Source of the DNA: Pseudomonas izuensis
GTDB lineage: Bacteria; Pseudomonadota; Gammaproteobacteria; Pseudomonadales; Pseudomonadaceae
DNA length: 64,000 bases
Direction: 5' to 3'
NCBI RefSeq assembly: GCF_009861505.1
Contig: NZ_WTFT01000003.1
Span: 23,384 to 87,383, forward strand
Under the pieces are notes generated by a model, which had not been told where the DNA came from, searched no databases, and was given only the letters and a program-made list of their open reading frames with translations. Of the stretch, positions 38,264-48,299 are shown in pieces. Each line of letters begins with the position of its first letter. The first letter of the stretch is position 1. The translations under genes were made by a program, and so were the position numbers.

Positions 38264-38290
38264 AGAATATTATTCTCATAATAATATTCT
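38264..38290. promoter_or_regulatory. TetR operator palindrome
   Basis: AGAATATTATT and AATAATATTCT form a perfect 11-bp inverted repeat around a five-base centre, 24 bases upstream of the TetR start. An extra GAATATTA half-site lies at 38251. Confidence 0.75.
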
Positions 38291-38367
38291 GCAAGTCGTG
38301 GATGTGACCGCTGGTCTGAAGAACAGTTTGAAAGAGAGAGGGAGATTTGGCCAAACGCCAGACAAAC

Positions 38368-38402
38368 AAAAGGGCCATTCAATAATTGAATGACCCTTAT
38401 AA
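38368..38402 (-). terminator. Terminator of the Ala-Glu tRNA cluster
   Basis: On the minus strand GGGTCATTCAAT / ATTGAATGGCCC forms a long stem followed by TTTTG. It lies about 25 bases past the last tRNA-Glu. Confidence 0.8.
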
Positions 38403-38424
38403 AATCCCGCAGAGCGGGTAATCG

Positions 38425-38500
38425 TGGCGTCCCCTAGGGGACTCGAACCCCTGTTACCGCCGTGAAAGGGCGGTGTCCTAGGCCACTAGACGAAGGGGAC
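38425..38500 (-). tRNA. tRNA-Glu (anticodon TTC), distal copy
   Basis: A 76-nt cloverleaf GTCCCCTTCGTCTAG... with anticodon TTC in CGCCCTTTCACGG, and encoded CCA. It is identical to the copy at 38709. Confidence 0.95.
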
Positions 38501-38579
38501 ACAAACCTTCTATACAACTGATCAGTGCTGAGAGCTGATCGATTCAAGGCCGGTGTGGCCAGACCTTGAACTGTAAAAT
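38501..38579 (-). other. Structured spacer between tRNA-Ala and tRNA-Glu (distal)
   Basis: Two hairpins are seen: GATCAG...CTGATC (38520-38540) and TTCAAGG...CCTTGAA (38543-38570). The same spacer with compensating changes occurs at 38785-38863. Confidence 0.65.
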
Positions 38580-38655
<76 letters not shown>

Positions 38656-38708
38656 GGATTTTTCGCCTCGCGGCGGAGCGACATCTTGCAACATCGCTTC
38701 TGTAAAAC

Positions 38709-38784
38709 TGGCGTCCCCTAGGGGACTCGAACCCCTGTTACCGCCGTGAAAGGGCGGTGTCCTAGGCCACTAGACGAAGGGGAC
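38709..38784 (-). tRNA. tRNA-Glu (anticodon TTC), proximal copy
   Basis: A 76-nt tRNA with anticodon TTC and encoded CCA, the second gene in the Ala-Glu-Ala-Glu minus-strand cluster. Confidence 0.95.
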
Positions 38785-38863
38785 GCAAACCCTTCTATAC
38801 AACTGATCAACGCTGAGTGTTGATCGCTTCAAGGCCGGTGTGGCCAGACCTTGAAGTGTAAAT
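38785..38863 (-). other. Structured spacer between tRNA-Ala and tRNA-Glu (proximal)
   Basis: Hairpins GATCAAC...GTTGATC (38805-38825) and TTCAAGG...CCTTGAA (38828-38855) parallel those of the distal spacer. Confidence 0.65.
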
Positions 38864-38939
<76 letters not shown>

Positions 38940-39086
38940 TCATCGTTGATGTCATCGCTGAGGACGGGGCGAATCTTAAGGGCGTATCGAAAGGCTGTCA
39001 AACTTATTTTTCAAAAAATTTAAAATTTTTTGCCGACATAACAATCACTTACCACCCTCCCCCCGAAAATCCGGGGGTTTCTCCAA

Positions 39087-39173
39087 CCGTAGGAGCTGGC
39101 TTGCCAGCGAAGAGGCCCGCAAGATCGATGCAAGCATCAAGGTCGCCTTCGCCGGCAAGCCGGCTCCTACAAG
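39087..39173. repeat. REPIN (TGCCAGCGAAG subtype)
   Basis: Arms CCGTAGGAGCTGGCTTGCC and GGCAAGCCGGCTCCTAC flank inner CAGCGAAG / CTTCGCCGG boxes between gltX and the tRNA cluster. Confidence 0.83.
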
Positions 39174-39188
39174 GTCAGGTGCGCAGGA

Positions 39189-40670
39189 TCAGACGATCGC
39201 GCCCAACAGCTTTTCCCACTCTTTGTTTTCTTTCTTCGATACGCCGCCCAGCAGATCAATCGCCTGGCGCAAGCGGAAACGGGTCAGGTCCGGACCGAGG
39301 ATTTCCATCGCGTCGAGTACCGACACCGAGCTCGCCTGGCCAGTGATCGCCGCGAACATCAGCGGCATGGCATCGCGCAACTTCAGTTCCAGGGATTCGA
39401 CCACCGCCTGAATCGTCGCCGTAATGCTGTCCTTCTCCCACTGACGCAGGCTTTCGAGCTTCCAGAGGATCAACTGCATCAATTGACGGACCTGATCGCC
39501 CGACAGCTTCTTCGATTCGAACAGCTTGGCGTCCGGGTTCACTCCACCTGCAAAGAAGAAGCCGGCCAGCGGTGCGACCTGGCTGAAGGTTTCAACCCGC
39601 CCCTGTACGTGCGGCGCGATCTTCATCATGTATTCGGAGTTGAAAGCCCACTTCTGCACGCGTGCGGCGAATTCTTCCACCGGCAGGTCACGCAGCCACT
39701 GACCGTTGAGCCACGACAATTTCTCGATGTCGAAAATCGGCCCACCCAGAGAAACGCGACTCAGGTCGAAGTGGTCGACCATTTCCTGCAGCGAGAACTT
39801 TTCGCGCTCGTCGGGCATCGACCAGCCCATGCGCCCCAGATAGTTGAGCATGGCTTCCGGCATGAAGCCCATGCGCTCGTAGAAGGTCACCGAGGTCGGA
39901 TTCTTGCGCTTGGAGAGCTTGCTCTTGTCCGGGTTACGCAGCAGCGGCATGTAGCACAGCTGCGGCTGTTCCCAGCCGAAGTATTCGTACAGGAGAATCA
40001 GTTTCGGTGCCGATGGCAGCCACTCTTCGCCACGCAGCACGTGGGTGATGCCCATCAGGTGATCATCGACCACGTTGGCCAGGAAGTACGTCGGCAGGCC
40101 GTCGGTCTTCATCAGGACTTGCATGTCCATGCGATCCCACGGGATTTCAACGTCGCCGCGCAGCATGTCCGGAACCACGCAGACGCCTTCGCTCGGCACC
40201 TTCATGCGGATCACGTGCGGTTCGCCAGCGGCGAGGCGGCGCGCGACTTCTTCCTTGGACAGCAGCAGCGCGCGACCGTCGTAGCGCGGAGTTTCGCCGC
40301 GGGCCATTTGTTCGGCGCGCATCTGGTCCAGCTCTTCAGCGGTGCAGAAGCACGGGAAGGCATGACCCAGGTCGACCAATTGCTGGCAATACTTCTGGTA
40401 AATATCGCCGCGCTCGCTTTGACGATACGGACCATGCGGGCCGCCAACATCCGGACCTTCGCTCCAGTCGATGCCCAACCAGCGCAGGGCGTCGAAAATC
40501 TGCTGTTCGGACTCGCGGGTCGAACGCAACTGGTCCGTGTCTTCGATTCGCAGGATGAACTCGCCGCCGTGCTGCTTGGCAAAGCAGTAGTTGAATAATG
40601 CGATGTAAGCGGTACCTACGTGGGGGTCCCCGGTAGGCGATGGCGCGATGCGAGTGCGGACGGTGGTCAT
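39189..40670 (-). CDS. gltX: Glutamyl-tRNA synthetase
   Basis: This 493-residue class I synthetase charges tRNA-Glu. It has the HIGH-equivalent [14 protein letters not shown] near residue 8, the Rossmann domain with FILRIEDTD, and the KMSKS-equivalent KLSKRKNPT near residue 243, then an anticodon-binding helical domain. The start at 40670 ([14 protein letters not shown]) is fixed by the conserved N-terminus; the open frame 5' of it is not used. It lies just downstream of the tRNA-Ala/Glu cluster on the same strand. Confidence 0.95.
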   Translation of the reverse strand: MTTVRTRIAPSPTGDPHVGTAYIALFNYCFAKQHGGEFILRIEDTDQLRSTRESEQQIFDALRWLGIDWSEGPDVGGPHGPYRQSERGDIYQKYCQQLVDLGHAFPCFCTAEELDQMRAEQMARGETPRYDGRALLLSKEEVARRLAAGEPHVIRMKVPSEGVCVVPDMLRGDVEIPWDRMDMQVLMKTDGLPTYFLANVVDDHLMGITHVLRGEEWLPSAPKLILLYEYFGWEQPQLCYMPLLRNPDKSKLSKRKNPTSVTFYERMGFMPEAMLNYLGRMGWSMPDEREKFSLQEMVDHFDLSRVSLGGPIFDIEKLSWLNGQWLRDLPVEEFAARVQKWAFNSEYMMKIAPHVQGRVETFSQVAPLAGFFFAGGVNPDAKLFESKKLSGDQVRQLMQLILWKLESLRQWEKDSITATIQAVVESLELKLRDAMPLMFAAITGQASSVSVLDAMEILGPDLTRFRLRQAIDLLGGVSKKENKEWEKLLGAIV

Positions 40671-40899
40671 GGCATGTCTCGAAAAATAAAAAGCGAAGAT
40701 TAAACAGGGGGCGAATGGTAACAGGCGCAACCCGCCCCGCTCCAGTGAACAGGGCATTTAAGCCAAGTTTGCGTCTACAACGCCCGTATGCCGCGGTGAA
40801 TGGCCAAATATCAGCCGATGGCATTTACCGTTTATCGGCTGTATGCCAGATTCCCCTGCTGGTAACTTTCCTTACATATTCTCGACTACAGTTTGCCCC

Positions 40900-41988
40900 A
40901 TGCCTGCCCAACTCAAGCGTCGCCTGTCCATTTTCCTGCTGATCGTCCTGCTCATTGCCGGGGGCTTTTTTGCCCATTGGTTCTTTAAGGGACGTTTTTA
41001 TGAAAGCACTGACAACGCGTATGTCCAGGGCGAGATCACCCGCGTGTCCAGCCAGCTGGGCGCACGTATCGATCAGGTACTGGTGCAGGACAACCAGCAC
41101 GTCGAAAAAGGCCAGCTGCTGATCAGGCTCGAGGGTGACGATTTCCGCCTCGCCGTCGACCGCGCCAGCGCCACCCTCGCCACTCGCCAGGCCGAACGCC
41201 TGCAAGCCCAGAGCAAACTGACCCAACAGGCCAGCCTGATTGCCGCCAGCGATGCGCAGGTAGCCTCCAGCCAGGCCAGCCTGGGCCGTACGCAGATTGA
41301 TTTGAACCGAGCCGAGACCTTGCGTAAACCCGGTTACGTGTCGGAAGAACGGGTCACCACCCTCTCCGCCGAATCCCACATCGCCCGATCACAACTGAGC
41401 AAAGCCCAGGCAGACGCCCAGGGACAGCGCCAGCAAGTGAACGCGCTGACCGCCGAGATCAAACGCCTCGACGCGCAGATCGCCAATGCCAAGGCGGATC
41501 TGGCCCAGGCCGAACTGAACCTCACTCGCAGCGAGATCCATGCGCCGATCAGCGGCCTGATCGGCCAGCGCGCGGCCCGCGAAGGTCAATACGTGCAGGC
41601 CGGTGCCTATTTGCTGTCGATCGTGCCCGATGAAGACATCTGGATTCAGGCCAACTTCAAGGAAACCCAGATCGGCCACATGCAGCCCGGCCAGAAAGCC
41701 GAACTGATCTTTGACGCCTACGGCGATACGCCGATCGAAGCCAGGGTCGACAGCCTGTTCGCCGCCTCGGGCGCGCAGTTCAGCCTGTTGCCGCCGGACA
41801 ATGCCACGGGCAACTTCACCAAAGTCGTGCAACGGATACCGGTAAAACTGACCTTCGCCTCCGACAATCCACTGCGTGGCAAGATCCGGCCGGGCATGTC
41901 GGTCACTGCCAAAGTGAACATCAAGGACGCGCCTGAAGCTGTCACGCCCAAGGTAAGCAGCAAAGACACCCCTGACGATGGCCGGTGA
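40900..41988 (+). CDS. HlyD/EmrA-family efflux membrane fusion protein
   Basis: This 362-residue adaptor has an N-terminal membrane anchor near residues 8-27 and a periplasmic part beginning TDNAYVQGEITRVSS, the EmrA-type lipoyl/barrel start. A coiled-coil hairpin follows near residues 90-200, then HAPISGLIGQRAAREGQYV and a C-terminal barrel. It links an inner-membrane MFS pump to an outer-membrane channel. ATG 40900 places the membrane anchor at the N-terminus. It overlaps the downstream MFS gene by 11 bases and is divergent from gltX. Confidence 0.9.
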   Translation: MPAQLKRRLSIFLLIVLLIAGGFFAHWFFKGRFYESTDNAYVQGEITRVSSQLGARIDQVLVQDNQHVEKGQLLIRLEGDDFRLAVDRASATLATRQAERLQAQSKLTQQASLIAASDAQVASSQASLGRTQIDLNRAETLRKPGYVSEERVTTLSAESHIARSQLSKAQADAQGQRQQVNALTAEIKRLDAQIANAKADLAQAELNLTRSEIHAPISGLIGQRAAREGQYVQAGAYLLSIVPDEDIWIQANFKETQIGHMQPGQKAELIFDAYGDTPIEARVDSLFAASGAQFSLLPPDNATGNFTKVVQRIPVKLTFASDNPLRGKIRPGMSVTAKVNIKDAPEAVTPKVSSKDTPDDGR

Positions 41989-43528
41989 TCAACTGATCCG
42001 ACCGGTCGGGGAACCGACCCGCCGGGACTGGATCGCGGTGATGAGCGTGATGCTCGGCGCCTTCATGGCCGTACTCGACATCCAGATCACCAACTCCTCA
42101 CTCAAGGATATTCAGGGCGCGCTGTCAGCCACCCTGGAAGAAGGCTCGTGGATTTCCACCTCGTACCTGGTGGCGGAAATCATCATGATCCCGCTGACTG
42201 CCTGGCTGGTGCAGTTGCTGTCGGCGCGTCGCCTGGCGGTGTGGGTGTCCCTCGGATTTCTCGTTGCCTCGCTACTGTGCTCCATGGCCTGGAGCCTGGA
42301 AAGCATGATCGTTTTTCGCGCACTTCAGGGTTTTACCGGCGGGGCGCTGATTCCGCTGGCGTTCACCCTGACACTGATCAAACTGCCCGAGCATCACCGC
42401 GCCAAAGGCATGGCGATGTTCGCCATGACCGCGACTTTCGCCCCGTCCATCGGCCCGACTCTGGGCGGCTGGCTGACCGAAAACTGGGGCTGGGAATACA
42501 TTTTCTACATCAACATTCCTCCCGGCCTGATCATGATCGCCGGCCTGATGTACGGCCTGGAGAAAAAAGAAGCGCACTGGGAATTGCTGAAAAGCACCGA
42601 CTACGCCGGGATTGTCACCCTCGGCGTCGGCCTGGGTTGCCTGCAGGTATTCCTGGAAGAAGGCCATCGCAAGGACTGGCTCGAATCCGACTTGATCGTG
42701 ACCCTCGGCAGCATTGCACTGATCAGCCTGATCACTTTTGTCATCGTGCAGTTTTCCAAGCCCAATCCGCTGATCAACCTCGGCATCCTGGGCAATCGCA
42801 ATTTCGGCCTGTCGAGCATTTCCAGCGTCGGCATGGGGGTCGGCCTGTATGGCTCGATTTATCTGTTGCCGCTGTACCTGGCGCAGATTCAGAACTACAA
42901 CGCCCTGCAGATCGGTGAAGTGATCATGTGGATGGGCGTGCCACAACTGTTCTTGATCCCGCTGGTGCCCAAGTTGATGAAGGTTGTCTCGCCCAAATGG
43001 TTGTGCACGATTGGCTTCGGCCTGTTCGGCCTGGCGAGTTTTTCCTCAGGCGTGCTAAACCCGGACTTCGCCGGACCGCAGTTCAATCAGATCCAGATCA
43101 TCCGCGCGCTGGGGCAGCCGCTGATCATGGTCACCATCTCGCTGATCGCGACTTCGTACATCCTGCCGAAGGATGCGGGGTCGGCATCGAGTCTGTTCAA
43201 CATCCTGCGCAACCTCGGCGGCGCGATTGGCATCGCCCTCCTCGCTACCCTGCTGGATGCGCGAACCAAGGTTTACTTCGACTATTTGCGCGAGTCCATT
43301 GTGCCGAGCAACCCGCAGGTGGCCGAACGCCTGGCGTCGCTGACCAATACGCTGGGCAACGAAACGGCGGCACTGGGCAAACTCAGCGAAATCGCCCACC
43401 AGCAAGCGTCGATCATGGCCTACAACGATGCGTTTCACTTTGTCGGGATTGCGTTGGGGATCAGCATGCTGGCGGTGTTGTTGACCAAAAAACTGCCGGC
43501 GGGGTTGAAGGCCGGGGAAGCACACTAA
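41978..43528 (+). CDS. DHA2-family MFS drug/H+ antiporter (EmrB-like)
   Basis: This 516-residue transporter has about 14 membrane segments. The N-terminal RDWIAVMSVMLGAFMAVLDIQI contains the DHA2 motif D1-like LDIQITN segment, and FRALQGFTGGALIPLAFT is motif C-like. It pairs with the upstream membrane fusion protein by an 11-base overlap, forming an EmrAB-type pump; no outer-membrane gene is adjacent, so it may use TolC/OprM-type channels. The substrate is unpredictable. A REPIN follows. Confidence 0.9.
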   Translation: MAGDQLIRPVGEPTRRDWIAVMSVMLGAFMAVLDIQITNSSLKDIQGALSATLEEGSWISTSYLVAEIIMIPLTAWLVQLLSARRLAVWVSLGFLVASLLCSMAWSLESMIVFRALQGFTGGALIPLAFTLTLIKLPEHHRAKGMAMFAMTATFAPSIGPTLGGWLTENWGWEYIFYINIPPGLIMIAGLMYGLEKKEAHWELLKSTDYAGIVTLGVGLGCLQVFLEEGHRKDWLESDLIVTLGSIALISLITFVIVQFSKPNPLINLGILGNRNFGLSSISSVGMGVGLYGSIYLLPLYLAQIQNYNALQIGEVIMWMGVPQLFLIPLVPKLMKVVSPKWLCTIGFGLFGLASFSSGVLNPDFAGPQFNQIQIIRALGQPLIMVTISLIATSYILPKDAGSASSLFNILRNLGGAIGIALLATLLDARTKVYFDYLRESIVPSNPQVAERLASLTNTLGNETAALGKLSEIAHQQASIMAYNDAFHFVGIALGISMLAVLLTKKLPAGLKAGEAH

Positions 43529-43541
43529 GACCGAGTTGCCT

Positions 43542-43615
43542 CCATCGCGAGCAAGCTTTGCTCCCACAGGGTGTTCGCCATAAACCTGTGGGAGCAAAGC
43601 TTGCTCGCGATGAGT
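43542..43615. repeat. REPIN (GCTCGCGATGA subtype)
   Basis: Arms CCATCGCGAGCAAGCTTTG and AGCAAAGCTTGCTCGCGATG are near-perfect complements between the convergent MFS and uvrB genes. Confidence 0.87.
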
Positions 43616-43634
43616 CCCTAACAGACGCTAGAGA

Positions 43635-45650
43635 TCAAACCGTAATCAAACGCTCGCGTAACTTGGTTATCTCGTCGCGCATTTGCGCCGCAGCTTCGAA
43701 TTCCAGGTCGCGAGCCAGCTGATACATCTTCTCTTCCAGTGCCTTGATGCGCTTGGCGACCTCGCCCGGCGAGCGCAGTTCGGCTTCGTACCTGGCGTTT
43801 TCCTCGGCCGCCTTGGCCATGCCCTTGCGCTTCTTGCTGCGCGAACCCGGCACAGTGGCGCCTTCCATGATGTCGGCAACGTCCTTGAACACCCCTTTTG
43901 GCGTGATGCCATTGGCGAGGTTGAAGGCGATCTGCTTGTCGCGACGGCGCTCGGTTTCGCCAATCGCCCGCTCCATGGAGCCGGTGATGCGATCGGCATA
44001 CAGAATCGCCCGACCGTTGAGGTTACGCGCCGCCCGGCCGATGGTCTGGATCAGCGAGCGCTCGGAACGCAGGAAGCCTTCCTTGTCGGCATCGAGGATG
44101 GCCACCAACGACACTTCCGGCATGTCCAGGCCTTCGCGCAGCAAGTTGATCCCCACCAGCACATCGAAGGTGCCGAGGCGCAGATCGCGGATGATTTCAA
44201 CCCGTTCGACGGTGTCGATGTCCGAGTGCAGGTAGCGCACGCGCACACCGTGGTCGGCCAGGTAATCGGTCAGGTCTTCGGCCATGCGCTTGGTCAGCGT
44301 GGTGACCAGCACCCGCTCCTCTACCGCCACGCGCTTGCTGATTTCCGACAACAAGTCGTCGACCTGGGTCAGCGCCGGACGGATTTCCACTTGCGGGTCC
44401 ACCAGGCCGGTCGGCCGCACCACCTGCTCAACCACGCGACCGGCGTGTTCGGCTTCGTAGTTGCCCGGCGTCGCCGAGACGAAGATCGTCTGCGGACTGA
44501 TACTTTCCCATTCGTCGAAACGCATCGGCCGGTTATCCAGCGCTGATGGCAGGCGGAAACCGTACTCCACCAGCGTTTCTTTACGCGAACGGTCACCTTT
44601 GTACATGGCCCCGACCTGGGGCACGCTGACGTGGGACTCGTCGATCACCAGCAAGGCGTCGGCCGGCAAGTAGTCGTAAAGGGTCGGTGGTGGTGCCCCG
44701 GCTTCACGACCGGACAGGTAGCGCGAGTAGTTTTCGATACCGTTGCAGTAGCCCAGTTCGAGGATCATCTCCAGGTCGAAACGGGTGCGTTGCTCCAGAC
44801 GCTGGGCTTCCACCAGTTTGTTGTTGGAACGCAGGTATTCCAGGCGTTCCTGCAATTCGACCTTGATCCCCTCGACGGCGCCCATCAGGGTTTCCCGTGG
44901 CGTCACGTAGTGGCTCTTGGGGTAGAAGGTAAAACGCGGCAGTTTGCGAATCACTTCGCCGGTCAATGGATCGAACGCCGACAGACTTTCCACTTCATCG
45001 TCAAACAGCTCGATGCGGATCGCTTCGAAATCGGATTCTGCCGGGTGGATATCGATCACATCGCCGCGCACGCGGAAAGTCGCGCGGGCGAACTCCATGT
45101 CGTTACGGGTGTATTGCAGGTCAGCCAGACGCCGCAGCAACTCACGCTGATCGAGCTTGTCGCCGCGATCCACGTGCAAAACCATCTTCAAATAGGTTTC
45201 CGGGCTGCCCAGACCGTAGATGCACGACACCGTGGTGACGATGATCGCGTCCTTGCGCTCCAGCAGCGCCTTGGTCGCGGACAGGCGCATCTGCTCGATG
45301 TGGTCGTTGATCGAGGCATCTTTCTCAATGAAGGTGTCGGAAGACGGTACGTAGGCTTCAGGTTGGTAGTAGTCGTAATAGGAAACGAAATACTCCACCG
45401 CGTTGTTCGGAAAGAACGACTTGAACTCACCGTACAATTGCGCGGCCAGGGTCTTGTTCGGTGCCAGCACCAGCGTCGGGCGCTGCACCTGCGCGATCAC
45501 GTTGGCGATGCTGAAGGTCTTGCCCGAGCCGGTCACACCGAGCAACGTCTGGTGCGCCAGCCCGGCTTCGATGCCCTCGACCATCAGGCGGATGGCTTCC
45601 GGCTGATCGCCGGCAGGCTCGAAGCGGGTGACGAGCTGAAATTCAGACAT
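43635..45650 (-). CDS. uvrB: Excinuclease ABC subunit B
   Basis: This 671-residue helicase-like subunit receives damaged DNA from UvrA and positions UvrC. It has Walker [15 protein letters not shown] near residue 39, the beta-hairpin [20 protein letters not shown] near residue 96, the DESH Walker [14 protein letters not shown], helicase motif [11 protein letters not shown], and the C-terminal UVR domain [19 protein letters not shown]. The start at 45650 ([17 protein letters not shown]) is fixed by conservation. I do not see a LexA box upstream, in contrast to E. coli uvrB. Confidence 0.96.
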   Translation of the reverse strand: MSEFQLVTRFEPAGDQPEAIRLMVEGIEAGLAHQTLLGVTGSGKTFSIANVIAQVQRPTLVLAPNKTLAAQLYGEFKSFFPNNAVEYFVSYYDYYQPEAYVPSSDTFIEKDASINDHIEQMRLSATKALLERKDAIIVTTVSCIYGLGSPETYLKMVLHVDRGDKLDQRELLRRLADLQYTRNDMEFARATFRVRGDVIDIHPAESDFEAIRIELFDDEVESLSAFDPLTGEVIRKLPRFTFYPKSHYVTPRETLMGAVEGIKVELQERLEYLRSNNKLVEAQRLEQRTRFDLEMILELGYCNGIENYSRYLSGREAGAPPPTLYDYLPADALLVIDESHVSVPQVGAMYKGDRSRKETLVEYGFRLPSALDNRPMRFDEWESISPQTIFVSATPGNYEAEHAGRVVEQVVRPTGLVDPQVEIRPALTQVDDLLSEISKRVAVEERVLVTTLTKRMAEDLTDYLADHGVRVRYLHSDIDTVERVEIIRDLRLGTFDVLVGINLLREGLDMPEVSLVAILDADKEGFLRSERSLIQTIGRAARNLNGRAILYADRITGSMERAIGETERRRDKQIAFNLANGITPKGVFKDVADIMEGATVPGSRSKKRKGMAKAAEENARYEAELRSPGEVAKRIKALEEKMYQLARDLEFEAAAQMRDEITKLRERLITV

Positions 45651-46001
45651 GTATACCTCTCGGTTCTCGGAGCAAGGAATCGCGCCTGCGCAGTCAAACC
45701 GGCAGGAACGAGAAAGGCCGCAAACGACACACGTCGCCCGAGGAAAAAACTGGATTGTGCTCAATGTGGTGTCGATTGCCCGCGCTTTCAAGGCAAACGT
45801 CCTACATCCCTTGCAGTCTTTGATGCAGTCAATCGACTAATGGTCGAAAAATAATCCGAAAAACTTACCTCAAAACCCGAATCGTCTGTCGCCATCAATC
45901 GCAGATGGCCTCTATACTAGCTCCCCGTTTGTGCACCGCTCTAGTGCATTCGGCTGGAGCGCGACACGTCCGTCCACTCCCCTATCAGAGCCGCCGCAAA
46001 A
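45651..46001. other. 351-bp divergent gap between uvrB and aminotransferase
   Basis: No gene is supported. A TATACT hexamer at 45914-45919 is a plausible -10 for the aminotransferase gene, without a convincing -35. No LexA palindrome is seen. Confidence 0.4.
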
Positions 46002-47198
46002 ATGAGCCTGTTCTCCGCTGTCGAAATGGCACCACGCGATCCAATCCTGGGCCTCAACGAAGCATTCAACGCCGATACCCGTACTGACAAAGTCAACCTG
46101 GGGGTTGGTGTTTACTGCAATGAGGAGGGGCGAATTCCACTCCTGCGCGCCGTTGTCGAAGCCGAGACGATTCGCGCCGCTCAACACGTTTCCCGTGGCT
46201 ACCTGCCAATCGACGGCATCGCCGCCTACGACCTGGCTGTGCAGAAATTGCTGTTCGGCAATGATTCGCCGCTGATCGCCGCTGGCCGAGTGATCACCAC
46301 CCAGGCCGTTGGTGGTACCGGCGCACTGAAAATCGGTGCCGACTTCCTTAAGCAACTGCTGCCCAACGCCGTCGTGGCGATCAGCGATCCGAGCTGGGAA
46401 AACCACCGCGCGCTGTTCGAAACCGCTGGTTTCCCGGTGCAGAACTACCGTTACTACGACGCCGCGACCCACGACGTGAACCGTACCGGCATGCTGGAAG
46501 ACCTGAACGCGCTGCCAAACGGCTCGATCATTGTGCTGCACGCCTGCTGCCACAACCCGACCGGCGTCGACCTGAGCCCGGCGGACTGGAAAAACGTACT
46601 GGAAGTCGTGAAAGCCAAAGGTCACGTACCATTCCTCGATATGGCCTACCAGGGCTTTGGCGATGGTATCGACGAAGACGCCGCTGCCGTGCGTCTGTTC
46701 GCTGAGTCGGGCCTGACCTTCTTCGCTTCCAGCTCGTTCTCCAAGTCGTTCTCGCTGTACGGCGAGCGCGTTGGTGCCTTGTCGATCGTCAGCGAATCGA
46801 AAGAAGAAAGCGCGCGCGTACTGTCGCAAGTCAAACGCGTGATCCGCACCAACTACTCCAACCCGCCGACCCACGGCGCAAGCATCGTCGCTGCCGTGCT
46901 CAACAGCCCGGAACTGCGTGCCCAGTGGGAAGCCGAACTGGCGGAAATGCGCCTGCGCATTAAGGGCATGCGTACTCAGATGGTCGACCTGCTGGCGCAA
47001 AACGCCCCGCAGCGCGATTTCAGCTTCGTCGGTCGTCAGTGCGGCATGTTCTCCTACTCCGGCCTGAGCGTCGAACAGGTTCACCGCCTGCGCAACGAAT
47101 TCGGCATCTACGCCCTGGACACCGGCCGCATCTGCGTGGCTGCGCTGAACCAGAGCAACATCAAGGTTGTAACGGATGCAATCGTTCAGGTGATCTGA
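46002..47198 (+). CDS. Aromatic amino acid aminotransferase (TyrB/AspC family)
   Basis: This 398-residue PLP aminotransferase belongs to subgroup Ialpha. It begins MSLFSAVEMAPRDPILGLNEAF, contains HACCHNPTGVDLSPADW and the Schiff-base Lys in SSSFSKSFSLYGERVGA near residue 247, and ends near RICVAALN. These are AspC/TyrB features; distinguishing the two by eye is uncertain, though Pseudomonas usually has one such enzyme for aromatic residues next to uvrB. A strong terminator follows. Confidence 0.9.
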   Translation: MSLFSAVEMAPRDPILGLNEAFNADTRTDKVNLGVGVYCNEEGRIPLLRAVVEAETIRAAQHVSRGYLPIDGIAAYDLAVQKLLFGNDSPLIAAGRVITTQAVGGTGALKIGADFLKQLLPNAVVAISDPSWENHRALFETAGFPVQNYRYYDAATHDVNRTGMLEDLNALPNGSIIVLHACCHNPTGVDLSPADWKNVLEVVKAKGHVPFLDMAYQGFGDGIDEDAAAVRLFAESGLTFFASSSFSKSFSLYGERVGALSIVSESKEESARVLSQVKRVIRTNYSNPPTHGASIVAAVLNSPELRAQWEAELAEMRLRIKGMRTQMVDLLAQNAPQRDFSFVGRQCGMFSYSGLSVEQVHRLRNEFGIYALDTGRICVAALNQSNIKVVTDAIVQVI

Positions 47199-47214
47199 AC
47201 CGCATTGTGAGACG

Positions 47215-47249
47215 AAAAACGGGAAGCCTTTGGGCTTCCCGTTTTTTTG
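47215..47249 (+). terminator. Terminator after the aminotransferase gene
   Basis: AAACGGGAAGCC-TTTG-GGCTTCCCGTTTTTTTG is a strong Rho-independent hairpin with a seven-T tract. Confidence 0.9.
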
Positions 47250-47304
47250 TGCCCCAGATAATTCTCAAACCGCCTGCCAAGCCCTCTAAACTGCACACAT
47301 CTAC

Positions 47305-47398
47305 CCTGTAGGAGCTGGCTTGCCAGCGAAGGCGGCCGAACAGCCGACATCAACGTTAACCGTTAAGGCCTCTTCGCTGGCAACCCAGCTCCTACAAG
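47305..47398. repeat. REPIN (TGCCAGCGAAG subtype)
   Basis: Arms CTGTAGGAGCTGGCTTGCC and GGCAACCCAGCTCCTACA flank inner AGCGAAGGCGG / CCTCTTCGCT boxes. Confidence 0.83.
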
Positions 47399-47431
47399 TT
47401 TTGTGTACACCCAGAATCTGACGAGAACGAC

Positions 47432-47641
47432 ATGAAAATCGATGACCTACGCGCTGATCGCGGTGACCGCGACGACCTGGATGACTTCATCCCCCGCACC
47501 CCGGCCAAACGCGGCAATAACCTGGTGATGCAAGTCGCTGCCGGCGTGTTTCTCGGCGGGCTGGCCCTGTGGCTGGTGCAACTGGGCGCCACTGCGCTGT
47601 ACGCCAAGCTGATGCTCGGCACGATCACCTTCGGCGGTTAA
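47432..47641 (+). CDS. Small single-pass membrane protein
   Basis: This 69-residue protein has a very acidic and basic N-terminal part (residues 2-27) and one membrane segment near residues 32-55 (LVMQVAAGVFLGGLALWL). The stop overlaps the end of the convergent ORF at 47638 by four bases. I do not recognise a family; similar short proteins are common in Pseudomonas. No clear ribosome-binding site is visible. Confidence 0.55.
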   Translation: MKIDDLRADRGDRDDLDDFIPRTPAKRGNNLVMQVAAGVFLGGLALWLVQLGATALYAKLMLGTITFGG

Positions 47642-47868
47642 GCCAGTTCGGTCGCGCGCTGGCTGGCGGCATCGTCAAACGCGACATAGAGCGATTCAGC
47701 GACCTGGCTCTTGATCGCCTTGGTGCTTTCAAGACCCAGGACAAACCCTTCGGCCTTGCCACCCGCGCGATTCAATTGTTCAGCAGTACTGGCCTGGGTG
47801 ATTGCATCGAACAGCTTTTCGGCGTGAGGGCCGACACCTTTGGGCAGGCTGATCTGAGCGATGCTCAT
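47638..47868 (-). CDS. Conserved small hypothetical protein (76 aa)
   Basis: This 76-residue soluble helical protein begins MSIAQISLPKGVGPHAEKLF. It has no signal peptide or membrane segment. GAGGTGTTCCC lies directly 5' of ATG 47868 and contains the ribosome-binding site. It ends four bases inside the convergent small membrane protein gene. I recognise no domain; it resembles short hypotheticals seen in other pseudomonads. Confidence 0.55.
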   Translation of the reverse strand: MSIAQISLPKGVGPHAEKLFDAITQASTAEQLNRAGGKAEGFVLGLESTKAIKSQVAESLYVAFDDAASQRATELA

Positions 47869-48098
47869 GGGAACACCTCATTGATTCGAGGCATTGAAGG
47901 GGTCAAGTGAGTCATGGCGCGTACCTTTTCGGCGAATGGCCGGTAGCGCGTGCAACCACTTCCGGGCGGTCATGGTAGACCCATGAAGCGATTCTGGTAA
48001 CCGCCAATCACCGATAAACCACCGTCCGTCCCATTGAATCCGTCAATTTGCAATCACATGCTTGACTTCTCTTTTTGAATCAGTAACATAGGCGCCAT

Positions 48099-48174
<76 letters not shown>

Positions 48175-48185
48175 GACAGCAATAC

Positions 48186-48224
48186 CGAAAAGCCCCTGAA
48201 TCGAAAGGTTCAGGGGCTTTTTTG
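48186..48224 (+). terminator. Terminator after tRNA-Asn
   Basis: AAAGCCCCTGAA / TTCAGGGGCTTTTTTG with an eight-base loop is a strong hairpin with a T tract, 12 bases past the tRNA. Confidence 0.88.
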
Positions 48225-48245
48225 TGGCTGGAGCATGCGAATAAA

Positions 48246-48287
48246 CAAAAACGCCCGAGGCATTTCCAATGCCCCGGGCGTTTTGCA
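48246..48287 (-). terminator. Terminator of the repeat-protein / glycosyltransferase unit
   Basis: On the minus strand AAAACGCCCGGGGCATT / AATGCCTCGGGCGTTTTT forms a long stem with a short loop, 13 bases past the glycosyltransferase stop. Confidence 0.88.
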
Positions 48288-48299
48288 TTACCGCTGCGC

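Noticed and set aside
45651..45720. A LexA (SOS) box upstream of uvrB
   Set aside because: I looked for CTG-N10-CAG with an AT-rich centre and found no convincing match in the gap.
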